DNA from: RYN-230 sp963717125
Lineage (GTDB): Bacteria; Actinomycetota; Actinomycetes; Streptosporangiales; Streptosporangiaceae
Reading direction: 5' to 3'
DNA: 64,000 bases
NCBI GenBank assembly: GCA_963717125.1
Contig: CAVQVG010000015.1
Coordinates: forward strand, 248,001 to 312,000
This document shows, one piece after another, positions 36,481 through 44,476 of this stretch. The stretch's first letter is position 1. The number at the start of each line of letters is the position of its first letter. A model generated the notes under the pieces. It saw nothing but the letters and a program-made list of their open reading frames with translations. It was not told the origin of the DNA and made no database searches. Made by a program: the position numbers and the translations under genes.

Positions 36481-36919
36481 ACGCCTGGACGCCCGCGGCA
36501 GCCCTCTGCCTACGGCGCAGATGCTGAAACGCGCCCATGCGCCGATGGACGGGTCTCATCGGCAGCCAGGCTTCTCTCGCATATCCGCCAGCCGGGGTGA
36601 CAGCAGCCGCCAGAGTCGTCGGCCGGGCCGGTCAATTGCCGTGACCCCAGTTGCTGGGCGTCAGCCGGGGACCTAGACCTGGCCACACCCGGGGACTTTC
36701 TCATGGCCACGGACAACTGCGACGCGCCATGTCCTGCTTGACGTAGCGCGCTCTATGCGGCATGCAATTGAGGACGTTCCCGTGCCGGTGCGAATCGGGG
36801 CGCGAGCAGGGGGGTCAGCGGGCTGGATGAGCCGGTGTTCCCGGTCCATTTCCCGGCTGTTCCCGCCATGGGCACCAGCTCTGTCTCCGTGGTTGACGTG
36901 GGGCAGGTGGTGGCGCGGG
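36481..36919. other. No gene recognised
   Basis: Frames overlap without family signatures. I see no repeat or clear terminator. Confidence 0.45.
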
Positions 36920-37357
36920 TCAGGCGGGCGTGGTGTCGGCCAGGGCGGCCACGATCGCTGGCCGGTCCTGGTACTCGCGCCACCGGGTGATCCTGCCCTG
37001 CTCGTCCACAGTGATGACGACGAGGAACGGCGCCGATCGCACCTGCCCCGCCACCTGCCCCGACAGCCGGTACTCGACCACGGCCGTCGCGGGATCCTCG
37101 GTGCGGTGGACGAGCACGTCCTCGAAGCCGGTGAACCGGAACGGGAGGCTGGCCCGGCCTGCTCGGACGAACTCGGCGTAGGCGGCCAGCCCTTCGATCC
37201 GGTGCGGCTGCCCGGTGCCGGTGAACGGTGCCTCGACCACGACGTCGTCGGCGTACAGGTCCGCCGTCAGGTCGGGAGAGTGGGCGAGGACCTCCTGCTG
37301 CCAGCGTGCGAACGCGGCGGCCGGATCCGGGGTGTGGACCATTTTGGCCGGCGGCAT
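36920..37357 (-). CDS. SnoaL/NTF2-like protein
   Basis: 145 residues; GGAGG six bases before the ATG. The cone-shaped NTF2 fold pattern is clear: AFARWQQEVLAHSPDLTADL, YADDVVVEAPFTGTG, GLAAYAEFVRAG, VEYRLSGQVAG, ITRWREYQDRPAIVAAL. Members act as isomerases, hydrolases or small-ligand binders. It is divergent from the TetR gene at 37442 with two operators between, so the TetR probably represses it. Confidence 0.85.
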   Translation of the reverse strand: MPPAKMVHTPDPAAAFARWQQEVLAHSPDLTADLYADDVVVEAPFTGTGQPHRIEGLAAYAEFVRAGRASLPFRFTGFEDVLVHRTEDPATAVVEYRLSGQVAGQVRSAPFLVVITVDEQGRITRWREYQDRPAIVAALADTTPA

Positions 37358-37380
37358 GGGGGACCTCCAGGGAGACTAAG

Positions 37381-37424
37381 ATGAGTGCGGACTCATATTG
37401 ACAGAATAGTGAGTGGCAACTCAT
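37381..37424. promoter_or_regulatory. Two TetR operators and overlapping promoters
   Basis: Site 1, 37381-37396: ATGAGTGCGGACTCAT, a perfect 6-4-6 palindrome. Site 2, 37409-37424: GTGAGTGGCAACTCAT, perfect over TGAGT/ACTCA. The consensus is TGAGTnnnnACTCA with centres 28 bp apart. A TTGACA at 37398-37403 between them is a good -35 for the TetR gene; on the other strand TTGCCA and TATGAG spaced 16 bp may serve the NTF2-like gene. Confidence 0.8.
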
Positions 37425-37441
37425 CTTGTCCAGGAGGCTGC

Positions 37442-38011
37442 ATGGGCGGCGCTTCCGCAAGGCGGTCGCCTCCGCGGGCCGACGCCGTCCGGAACCGGGC
37501 GGCGATCCTGGCGGCGGCCGGGGCGGTCTTCGCGGAGCGCGGTCCCGTGGCGTCCACCGAGGAGGTCGCCCGGCGGGCCGGGGTGGCGGTGGGCACGGTG
37601 TTCCGGCACTTCCCGACGAAGCGCGATCTGCTCGTCGCCATCCTCAAGGATCTGCTGGCGCGCCTCGACGCCGAGGCTCGCCAGCTGGCCGCGGATGACC
37701 CGGCGACAGGCCTCTTCCGGTTCTTCCGGACCGTCATCGACGAGGCGGCGGCGGGTACCACCGTGCTCGCCCTGCTCCGGCCGGCCGACGACGTCCGCGC
37801 CGGGCACGCCCTGGCCAGCCTGCAGGAGCCGATCGCCGAGCTGCTGCGGCGGGGGCAGCAGGCCCGCTCGGTGCGGCCGGACCTCGACATCGCCGAGGTG
37901 ATCGCCCTGCTGACCTCCGTCACCGAGGGGGCACTCGCCGGAGGCTGGGACGTGCCGCTGCGGGACCAGATCCTGCGCGTCATCACCGACGGGCTGCGCG
38001 GTCCTGGCTGA
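37442..38011 (+). CDS. TetR/AcrR family transcriptional regulator
   Basis: 189 residues from the ATG at 37442, with AGGAG upstream. Helix-turn-helix: ASTEEVARRAGVAVGTVFRH with FPTKRDLL. The C-terminal domain (LIDEAAAGTTVL-type helices, ELLRRGQQARSVRPDLDIAE) is the SACE_7040/PsrA-like short form. The last 19 codons are inside the 961-bp duplicated block. Divergent from the NTF2-like gene it most likely controls. Confidence 0.9.
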   Translation: MGGASARRSPPRADAVRNRAAILAAAGAVFAERGPVASTEEVARRAGVAVGTVFRHFPTKRDLLVAILKDLLARLDAEARQLAADDPATGLFRFFRTVIDEAAAGTTVLALLRPADDVRAGHALASLQEPIAELLRRGQQARSVRPDLDIAEVIALLTSVTEGALAGGWDVPLRDQILRVITDGLRGPG

Positions 38012-38915
38012 GGAGCGCCAGCCAGGCCCGGCGCTATCCCTCCGGCGCACCCCGCTCGCCGGTCAGCCGGACATCACGGGAAGCCAGACTGTCCGCGGCA
38101 TGACCGGACGTCATCCCAGGGCGGCGCTGCATAGACATACAGTCGGGCCGGTCGTTGCGTTGGGCTATCACCAGGCCGCCAGCGACGCGAGGCTCGCTGG
38201 ATAACCGCGCGCCGACCCGCCGCTCTGCGCGGCAGCGCTGGTTAACAGGCTGGCCGTGTTAACCACTCCGAACAGGGTTGTCTGTGTTGGCGTGCCGACA
38301 TCGGTGGGTAAGTAGCCGGGCATGCGGCCGGCGGGACAAGCGTCCGTCGAACGCGGCGTCACTCGGCGCCATGCCGCGAGCAGAACGGTCCTGAACTGAC
38401 TGACCTATTCACCGCCAGTGATCATGAACGTACTCGCAAGCCTGTCTGAGGTTGGCCATGGGGTGCGATGCGTTACCTTTACGCATGAAGAACTCCGCGG
38501 GGCCACCCTTGGTGGCGAGGAAGATGGGCCGCGGGGACCGGCTGACGTTGACGCGGCAGATCTGGATGCTGCTGGTATAGGGAAATGAGAGCGACACTAG
38601 CTGGTTCGGGTCGGGCCCGAGATTCGCAGACAGCGCATCACGGAACCTCAGCTCGAAGCCGTCAACGGTCTTATTCGCCGAGAAGTCCTGTAGGTCATCC
38701 TCGAGGCCTTTCGGTTCTCCCGTGTCTGCCATGCCGATCAAGAGCGTTCCGCCTCCACTATTGAGGAAGGCGCAGACGGTCTTCATGCATGCCTTGAGAA
38801 CTTCCGCGCTGCGCTTTTGCCGCTTCGTGTCCCATCGCATCGTTTGCTTGAACTCTAGGGAGCTGGTCTCACCACTAGCTATGAGAAGCCCGAGATCGGC
38901 TGTCCTTTCGATGTC
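37955..38915. repeat. 961-bp segmental duplication, copy 2 (source copy)
   Basis: Matches 2842-3802 without gaps. Here the left edge lies inside a complete TetR gene and the right edge inside a complete kinase-like gene, so this is the parental arrangement. The intergenic part 38012-38408 has no gene I can support. Confidence 0.95.
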
Positions 38916-39707
38916 ACGTAGTTCGTCGAGGACGGCCTGCGCGCTCCGTGGCCGGTCTTCTCGGTCGGAGGCCAGCATGGAGACGATGAGTGTGTCCAGG
39001 CGCGGAGGAACGTTCTGGCGCAACTGGGAGGGCGGGAGTACCTGGGCCGGAGTTCCTCCTGCGGAGGGTGGGGCGCCAGTCAGGAGCTCGTACAGCACGG
39101 CGCCCAGAGCATAAAGATCCGCCCGCTGATCGGGCGTGGCACGACTCAGCAGTTCCGGCGCGGCAAAGCCCTCCGGTGTGAACGGAACGAGGGCGGCCAC
39201 GGACATCTCGTCGGCCGAGATCGCCTGATCGAAGTCTCCAAGGTGGGCGACCCCCCGCTCGTCGAGCAGGATGTTCGTTGCGGCGACGTCTCGGTGGATA
39301 ACGCCGCGTCCATGCACGTGAGCAAGCGCCCGGCACAGTTGCCGGGCTGTGCGGAAGAAGTCGGTCAGGGGCACCTGTGAGTCTCTGGCCAGGAGATCTT
39401 TGCAGCGGTCGCTGAGCCTTCCGCCAGGCAGGTATTCGTAGACAAGGTATGGGCTCAGCGAGTCAAGGTCGAAGTAGTGCAGCGTAACGATGCAATCGTG
39501 TGATCCCACCTTGCCCATCATTTCTACTTCTCGCTGGCTAGCGCTGGGTTCAGAGCCTGGCTCCATGACGGCAAGGGCAACCTGACGATATCCATGCGCT
39601 TTCATATCCGACGCGAGGTAGGTCCACTTACGCTCGCCGTGGGCAATGACATTTCCGATCCGGTAGCGGTCAGCGAAGACCGATCCCGAAGGAAGAGGGG
39701 CATCCAC
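38409..39707 (-). CDS. Protein kinase-like / AlbA_2 (Schlafen-type) fusion protein
   Basis: 432 residues. Residues about 15-255 follow the Hanks-type kinase fold: YLVYEYLPGGRLSDR hinge, VIHRDVAATNILL (catalytic Asp140, Asn145), GDFDQ (Asp158, DFD in place of DFG), GFAAPELLSR and ADLYALGAVLYELLTG. The beta-3 motif is VALAVM, with Ala46 where VAxK requires Lys, and the glycine loop is degenerate, so it may be a pseudokinase or use an atypical mechanism. Residues about 265-432 are an AlbA_2 domain (SGETSSLEFKQTMRW, FLNSGGGTLLIGMADTGEPK, GLEDDLQDF), a nucleic-acid-associated Schlafen-like fold. The C-terminal domain alone is duplicated at 3296-3802. No membrane segment. Confidence 0.85.
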   Translation of the reverse strand: MDAPLPSGSVFADRYRIGNVIAHGERKWTYLASDMKAHGYRQVALAVMEPGSEPSASQREVEMMGKVGSHDCIVTLHYFDLDSLSPYLVYEYLPGGRLSDRCKDLLARDSQVPLTDFFRTARQLCRALAHVHGRGVIHRDVAATNILLDERGVAHLGDFDQAISADEMSVAALVPFTPEGFAAPELLSRATPDQRADLYALGAVLYELLTGAPPSAGGTPAQVLPPSQLRQNVPPRLDTLIVSMLASDREDRPRSAQAVLDELRDIERTADLGLLIASGETSSLEFKQTMRWDTKRQKRSAEVLKACMKTVCAFLNSGGGTLLIGMADTGEPKGLEDDLQDFSANKTVDGFELRFRDALSANLGPDPNQLVSLSFPYTSSIQICRVNVSRSPRPIFLATKGGPAEFFMRKGNASHPMANLRQACEYVHDHWR

Positions 39708-40360
39708 GCTCGGTCACCTTCTCATCAGTTCTTTCTTGAGCCCTCCGCAGGCACCAAGCACTCAGGTACCTATCCATTCGACGCTGAGACGGCCGTCACG
39801 GTTGACACCAAGCGCCGGTGCCGCGCCGCCGCCGCCTGTTCGCCGCCTCCTTACTCTGCTTCGCTGTCGCTGGGAAGAGGGGCTCTGACTGCTCATCCAT
39901 GGATGCTGGTGGCCAATGAGCTGCACGCGCACGACTTTGTTGACAGATCGTTAGCCGAGGGAGACCGACGCTTCATTCGCCTCAATAAGCCCATGGGCAT
40001 CCCGGGTCACAGTGGCCTGCTCGGCAGGCTGCAAGCGCTCTACGCTAACTGCGGAGGTGGAGTGAGCAGCGTCCAGGCTTCCAACTCGTCGAACATTCCC
40101 CAATCGATCCCTGATAGGGCTGGTGAGGCAATGGCTAACGCTGCTGCAAGGTCAAGCGCAAACAGGCTGTTCTGTATGCCTAAATCAATAGAGAGTGATG
40201 GTCGCCGCCACCTACCTATTCGGCGATCTGCACGCGATGGCCCGGCTGCGGCTGCGCGGTCGGCCACTTTACGTGACGAAGGTCTCAGGCCCCTGGCAAG
40301 GGGTGCACGGCCCGGAGTTCAGGCTGGCGATTCGCTGCCGGCAGGCCGCGGTCCGTGGGC
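39708..40360. other. Intergenic stretch, no supportable gene
   Basis: Lower-GC patches than the surroundings and short frames only. It contains the upstream region of the kinase-like gene. No repeat or RNA gene recognised. Confidence 0.4.
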
Positions 40361-40406
40361 GTTGCCCCATGGGGGTTCAAATCGGTTGCCATGGGGGTTC
40401 AAGTCG
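40361..40406 (+). repeat. Imperfect tandem repeat (24 + 22 bp)
   Basis: Two units, 40361-40384 and 40385-40406, share GTTGCC, ATGGGGGTTCAA and TCG; unit 1 has an extra CC (making a CCCCATGGGG palindrome) and differs at one other base. The GGGTTCAA core resembles a tRNA T-arm but nothing else around it does. Confidence 0.7.
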
Positions 40407-40963
40407 GTATCACCGGGGCAGATGCCGTAACCCCGGGGCGCCTGTGAACCCGCGGTGCCAGTCTTGCGATGCCGGGCGGCCCGGTCTGGGTGCCGCGCCG
40501 GCCACGGCTGGAGGGAGCGTCCCGCCCGGGGCCGGGGGAGCCGGTGAGCAGCGGATTCCGCCCTGACACCGGCGGGGAGCCGGCCGGTGAGTTCTCCCCC
40601 GCCGGGGGCAAGGCTGCGGTCGCGGCGTAATGGGGCAGGGCGCCGGGCACCTGGCCCGCCCGGCATCAGCCCGGGCGCAGGGCTACGTCACCGCCCCCGG
40701 CTCTGGCGCCGGGAGGCTCACCCGCACCAGGCGCGGGCGGTGCGGCGGCCTGGCCGGCCGCCGCACCAGGTGCCCCTGCCCGCGCCACCGCGGGCCAGCC
40801 CCGGCTGCGCGCCCTGGGACACGGCCGCCGGCGCCGCGAACACGGCGACCTGCCGCCTGCGGCAATGACGGGCTCATGGCCGGGAGCCTTCAGCCTGCGA
40901 AGCGGCCTGGCCATTTAACCCTGGCCGGGCCGGCTTGACACCTGATGGCATTCCCCGGCTATC
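40407..40963. other. Very GC-rich intergenic stretch
   Basis: Dense GC with overlapping frames on both strands and no recognisable product. No gene called. Confidence 0.4.
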
Positions 40964-41030
40964 GTGTCCGTATGATTTCCCCGATCTGGGGAGATCGCAC
41001 CCGGGCGTGTGTTCAAGTCCCTCGGACACG
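40964..41030 (+). other. tRNA-like remnant (possibly degenerate tRNA-Leu 3' end)
   Basis: GTGTCCG at 40964-40970 pairs perfectly with CGGACAC at 41023-41029, like a 7-bp acceptor stem. The intervening GGGCGTGTGTTCAAGTCCC resembles the variable arm and T-arm of actinobacterial tRNA-Leu with small deletions, and TTCCC..GGGAG can form an arm. At 66 nt, with no T at position 33 of the candidate anticodon loop and a collapsed T-stem, it is not a functional tRNA. It lies 129 bp from the 3' end of an intact recombinase gene. Confidence 0.35.
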
Positions 41031-41158
41031 TTAAATCCCCATGGGCTGCCGTTTGCGGGCACGCTCGGTTGTCACCCGCGCTTAGCCTCCGGCTGCGGCG
41101 GGTGCTCTCTAGTCTCTGTTGTCGCTGGGCGCCGCCTTTCCTGGTTGTGGTGTGAGCG

Positions 41159-42688
41159 TCAGTGGTCCTTGCCGATGGTGACGGATGGCGCGTCGTGGCC
41201 AGCGGCGCGGAGGGTCCGGTCTTGCGGGTCGTAGGTCAGGACGATGCCGTCGGCGCGGAGCTGGTCGATCAGGCCTGCCGCATCCGCGGGGCCGGTCACC
41301 TGGGCAGGACCGTGGCCGCCGCGGCCGGGTTTCCCGGCCGGGCCGGCGAGCAGGATGGCGATAGCGGCCAGGTGCGGGAGGATCTGGTCCTCGCGGACGT
41401 AGGTGTTCTTCGGCCGGGCGGGGCCGGGGCTGGCGGCGCTGGTGTGGCCGTGGCGGCACCGGTAGGCGGGCTTGCCGTTGGACCAGGCGGATTCCAGCCG
41501 CCGCCCGCACCGCCCGCAGGCCAGCAGCCCGGCCAGCAGGTAGCGCCGCGCAGCCGGGCCCGCCGGGCCGCGGGGTGCGGCCATGTCCTGGGCGGCGATG
41601 AAATCGGCCTCGCTGACCAGCGCTGCATGGGCTGGGTGCCGGGAGATGATCCAGCCTTCGGGCAGGTTCCACCGCTGTACCTGCTTATGCCCCAGGGTGG
41701 TGTTGGCCGGGTCGGCCAGGTCGAAGTCGGTGCGCTGCCGGTTCCACACCTGCCGGCCCGTGTACCGGGGGTTCGCCAGGATGGCGGCCACGGTGCGCAG
41801 CGTCCACGCCGCCCCCGTGCGGTGCGGGTTCCGGCCCGGGTCCGCCACGGACGGGCACGGAATCCCGGCATCGTTCAAAGCGCGGGTGATCCGCGCGGCG
41901 CTGTGCCCGGCCAGGCGCTGCGCGAACATCCACGTAACGACCGGCGCCGTGGCCAGGTCGGGTTCGAGGCGGTGCGCCCGGCGCCCCCACGCGGCGTGCG
42001 CCTGGTTCGGGTGCGGCCCGGCGTCAGCCAGCCGGTATCCATACGGCGGACGGCCACCCAGGTACCGGCCCTGCTCCCGGGTCTGAGCGGCCATCGCGGT
42101 CCGGACCCGGATCCGGGTCCGGGTGATCTCCCGCTTGGACGACAGCCCGAGTGCGAGCATGGTCTGCTCGTGGTCCTCGGCGTGCCAGTCGACCCTCCCG
42201 CCGACCTCGGGCATCCACAGCTGGATGCCGTAATGCTCAAGCAGCTGCGCCATCGACGCGTACTGGCTCCCGTAGAACGCCCGCTCGTACTCCCCGATCA
42301 CGACGGCGTCCCATCCCCGGTCCGGATCCGCGAGCTGCGCGACCAGCGCAGCGGCCTGCGGACGTCGGGCCCACGCCAGGGTCCGGCTCTGCCCCGCGTC
42401 GAAGAACTGCGCCACGATCGCGCCGTGCCCCGCCGTCAGCATCACCGCCTGCTGCAGCTGCCGGGACCGCGACGTCACCGGGTCCTGCCAGTCCTCGGTC
42501 GAGACCCGCCCGTAGAACGCGAACCGCAGGTATCCCCGGCCGCGCCTGGCAGCCCGGCTGCCAAGGCCCTCCGCCCACACGCCGAGCGCGTCACCGTCCC
42601 GGCCTGCGCCAGATCCGCCGTCCAGCTGGCCCGCCGCCACCACGGCAGACAGGTCCCGCTGCTGACGCACCAGGCCCGACGTAACCAC
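41159..42688 (-). CDS. Large serine recombinase, complete (509 aa)
   Basis: Resolvase domain: RFAFYGRVSTEDWQDP with catalytic Ser63, GQSRTLAWARRPQAAALVAQ and ERAFYGSQYASMAQLLEHYG. Recombinase domain: KREITRTRIRVRTAMAAQTR, PPYGYRLADAGPHPNQAHAA, ANPRYTGRQVWNRQRTDFDL. Zinc ribbon: LLACGRCGRRLESAW and AYRCRHGH. The GTG at 42688 is the given start. Enzymes of this type integrate or excise mobile DNA at short attachment sites. Two broken relatives lie at 3803-4883 and 50076-50744. No phage or conjugation genes adjoin, so the element it moved is unclear. Confidence 0.9.
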   Translation of the reverse strand: MVTSGLVRQQRDLSAVVAAGQLDGGSGAGRDGDALGVWAEGLGSRAARRGRGYLRFAFYGRVSTEDWQDPVTSRSRQLQQAVMLTAGHGAIVAQFFDAGQSRTLAWARRPQAAALVAQLADPDRGWDAVVIGEYERAFYGSQYASMAQLLEHYGIQLWMPEVGGRVDWHAEDHEQTMLALGLSSKREITRTRIRVRTAMAAQTREQGRYLGGRPPYGYRLADAGPHPNQAHAAWGRRAHRLEPDLATAPVVTWMFAQRLAGHSAARITRALNDAGIPCPSVADPGRNPHRTGAAWTLRTVAAILANPRYTGRQVWNRQRTDFDLADPANTTLGHKQVQRWNLPEGWIISRHPAHAALVSEADFIAAQDMAAPRGPAGPAARRYLLAGLLACGRCGRRLESAWSNGKPAYRCRHGHTSAASPGPARPKNTYVREDQILPHLAAIAILLAGPAGKPGRGGHGPAQVTGPADAAGLIDQLRADGIVLTYDPQDRTLRAAGHDAPSVTIGKDH

Positions 42689-42796
42689 ACGCCCCAGTTA
42701 CCACCCCCGCCCGAAGCCAAACATCAGCCCGTCCCCTCCCCAGCCTCGGGCCGTGGTGCGACTACTGATGGCCTGTAGGGTTCACAGCACCTTGTC

Positions 42797-42868
42797 ATGG
42801 TCGTCAGCGCCGAGCAGCTCTATGAGATCTGCCTGAAAGAACGGGCGGAAGAGGAGGCAGCGCGATGA
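42797..42868 (+). pseudogene. Short 3' end of a gene coupled to the XRE gene (possible toxin remnant)
   Basis: ATG at 42797; reads SAEQLYEICLKERAEEEAAR and stops at a TGA that overlaps the next ATG (ATGA). The coupling and the partner recall toxin-antitoxin pairs, but the surviving 23 residues do not identify a family. Confidence 0.3.
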
Positions 42869-43188
42869 GGAGCTACGCCAAGTGGGACCGTGCCGCCTAC
42901 ATCGTGCGTGCCGGTGGCCAGGAGGAAGCCGAGTGGGGGCGGAAGGCGGCGATGGCCCGCCAAAGCGGCCAGCGGCTCGCCGAGGAACGCAAGCGCCACG
43001 GACTCACCCAGGCCCAGCTCGCCCAGGCCATGGGAGGTCTCGCCCGGCCGGATGTCCCAGGTTGAACGCGGCGAACTTTCCACCATCGACGCCGTCGCCC
43101 GCCACATCGACGCACTTGGCGGACGGCTGGACCTCATCGCCAGCTTCGGCGACCACACCTTCACCGTCACCACGACAGAGGCCGGACT
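42865..43188 (+). pseudogene. XRE-family (antitoxin-like) DNA-binding protein, frameshifted and 3'-truncated
   Basis: Frame 1: SGQRLAEERKRHGLTQAQLA then stop at 43065. Frame 2: SPGRMSQVERGELSTIDAVA and ALGGRLDLIASFGDHTFTVT. The two make a typical Cro/C1 helix-turn-helix protein if one base is removed near 43037-43042. The family's GDRTLTLTTT-like end is reached at about 43185, after which the sequence belongs to another gene fragment on the minus strand. Confidence 0.7.
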
Positions 43189-43189
43189 C

Positions 43190-43338
43190 GGCGCGGATCT
43201 CGGCGAGCAGGACGGCGACCTCGGTCAGCGGCTTCTGCCTCCCGGTCAGCACCTTGGCGTCGCTGATCGGCGCCGCCAGCGGCAGGAAGGCCAGCGATAG
43301 CGTGACCGACGAGATCGCATCGGTACTGGAGCGGCCAT
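43190..43338 (-). pseudogene. N-terminal fragment of an enolase-superfamily dehydratase (mandelate racemase/galactarate dehydratase-like)
   Basis: The minus strand reads ISSVTLSLAFLPLAAPISDA then KVLTGRQKPLTEVAVLLAEI. That is the characteristic N-terminal capping-domain start of L-talarate/galactarate dehydratase-like enzymes. Only about 50 residues remain; the fragment ends where the XRE gene begins. Confidence 0.6.
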
Positions 43339-43662
43339 GAGTTACCTCCCCGGCTCGGATGATATGGCCGGTCCAGCGGGGCGCTGCCCCGCTCCCCGGT
43401 GAGTCAGGAAAATCAGGAGCTGAAAGCGGCCAAGAGTTATCTGCTGAATATGTATGATATATCCGGCATACGGCATAAAAGGGAACCAAGGGAGGTAGCA
43501 GGGCCCCCAGACGGACAGTTCCTCGGCAACTGGCAACCAGCTGACGCCATTGTGATCCTGGTCGGCATCAAGCCGGAGATCTGTCGTTGCATGGTGACGC
43601 GCAGGCTTCCTATTACCGCAGCCAACTTTGCTCGAACTAGGTTAGGACTGGGAGGCAAGAAA

Positions 43663-44472
43663 GTGCGCATCAACATGCTCGGTCCACTCGAAGTGCGCCA
43701 CGGCGGTGAGCTGATTCCGCTGACCGGAATGAAGCAGCGGGTATTTCTGTCGTCCCTGGCGCTCCATCCGAGGGCTGCCGTGCCGGTCAGCGTGCTCATA
43801 GAAGCGCTGTGGGGTGCTGTTCCGCCACGAACGGCCAGGATTAAGGTGCACACGCACGTCAGCGAGCTGCGGAAGAGGCTGGGGGCATACCAGCCCAGCC
43901 GGCCTGAAGGCTGGCCGGTGGTGACCGGCCCCGGCGGATACCAGCTGAGCAGTGACATCGAGCTGGATAGCTGCGAGTTTGAGGATAATGCCAGCCGCGC
44001 TCGCCAGGCGTCTCGCCTTGGCCAATACGCCTCGGCGTCCGAGCTTTTCGCGCGTGCGATGGCGACGTGGCGCGGTCCGGCCCTCGCCGACGTGGATTCG
44101 GATGCCATTCGGGCCGCGGCGAGCGCCCTCAACGCGGAACACTTACTGGCGATTGAGGGCAAAGCCGAGGCTGACCTCCAGCTTGGCTGGCTTGACGAAG
44201 TGGTCGCTAACCTCGTACCCGTCGCGGCCGCGAATCCGCTGCGTGAGCGGCTACGCGGTCAGCTCATGCTCGCTCTGTACCGCCGGGGCTCCCGGAACGA
44301 GGCGCTGGCCGTTTATCGCGATGGTCATCAGGCGATATCGCGCGAACTTGGCCTGCCGCCTGGCCCTCAGCTCCGCCGACTGCAGCAGTTTGTCTACCGC
44401 GACGATCCTGCGCTCTGGACTCAGCCCCCGAATAGCCTGCTCACGATGGGCACCATAGCTGGCGAGGCCTGA
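43663..44472 (+). CDS. SARP-family regulator (OmpR-type DNA-binding + BTAD)
   Basis: 269 residues from the GTG at 43663, preceded by GGGAGG; an open frame extends further upstream but the domain starts RINMLGPLEVRHGGELIPLT. The winged-helix region (LIEALWGAVPPRTARIKVHT, HVSELRKRLGAY) is followed by a BTAD domain (LDSCEFEDNASRARQASRLG, NPLRERLRGQLMLALYRRGS, EALAVYRDGHQAISRELGLP). SARPs activate secondary-metabolite clusters, usually from heptameric direct repeats. It converges with the ABC exporter gene, 4 bp apart, and is probably the pathway activator of the peptide locus. Confidence 0.9.
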   Translation: MRINMLGPLEVRHGGELIPLTGMKQRVFLSSLALHPRAAVPVSVLIEALWGAVPPRTARIKVHTHVSELRKRLGAYQPSRPEGWPVVTGPGGYQLSSDIELDSCEFEDNASRARQASRLGQYASASELFARAMATWRGPALADVDSDAIRAAASALNAEHLLAIEGKAEADLQLGWLDEVVANLVPVAAANPLRERLRGQLMLALYRRGSRNEALAVYRDGHQAISRELGLPPGPQLRRLQQFVYRDDPALWTQPPNSLLTMGTIAGEA

Positions 44473-44476
44473 CCGG

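Noticed and set aside
40964..41030. Functional tRNA gene
   Set aside because: Only 66 nt, no T33 in the candidate anticodon loop and a collapsed T-stem; kept only as a tRNA-like remnant.
43399..43662. N-terminal 88-residue extension of the SARP gene
   Set aside because: The domain begins at RINMLGPLEV after a good GGGAGG at the GTG 43663; the upstream part has no family similarity and includes atypical AT-rich sequence.
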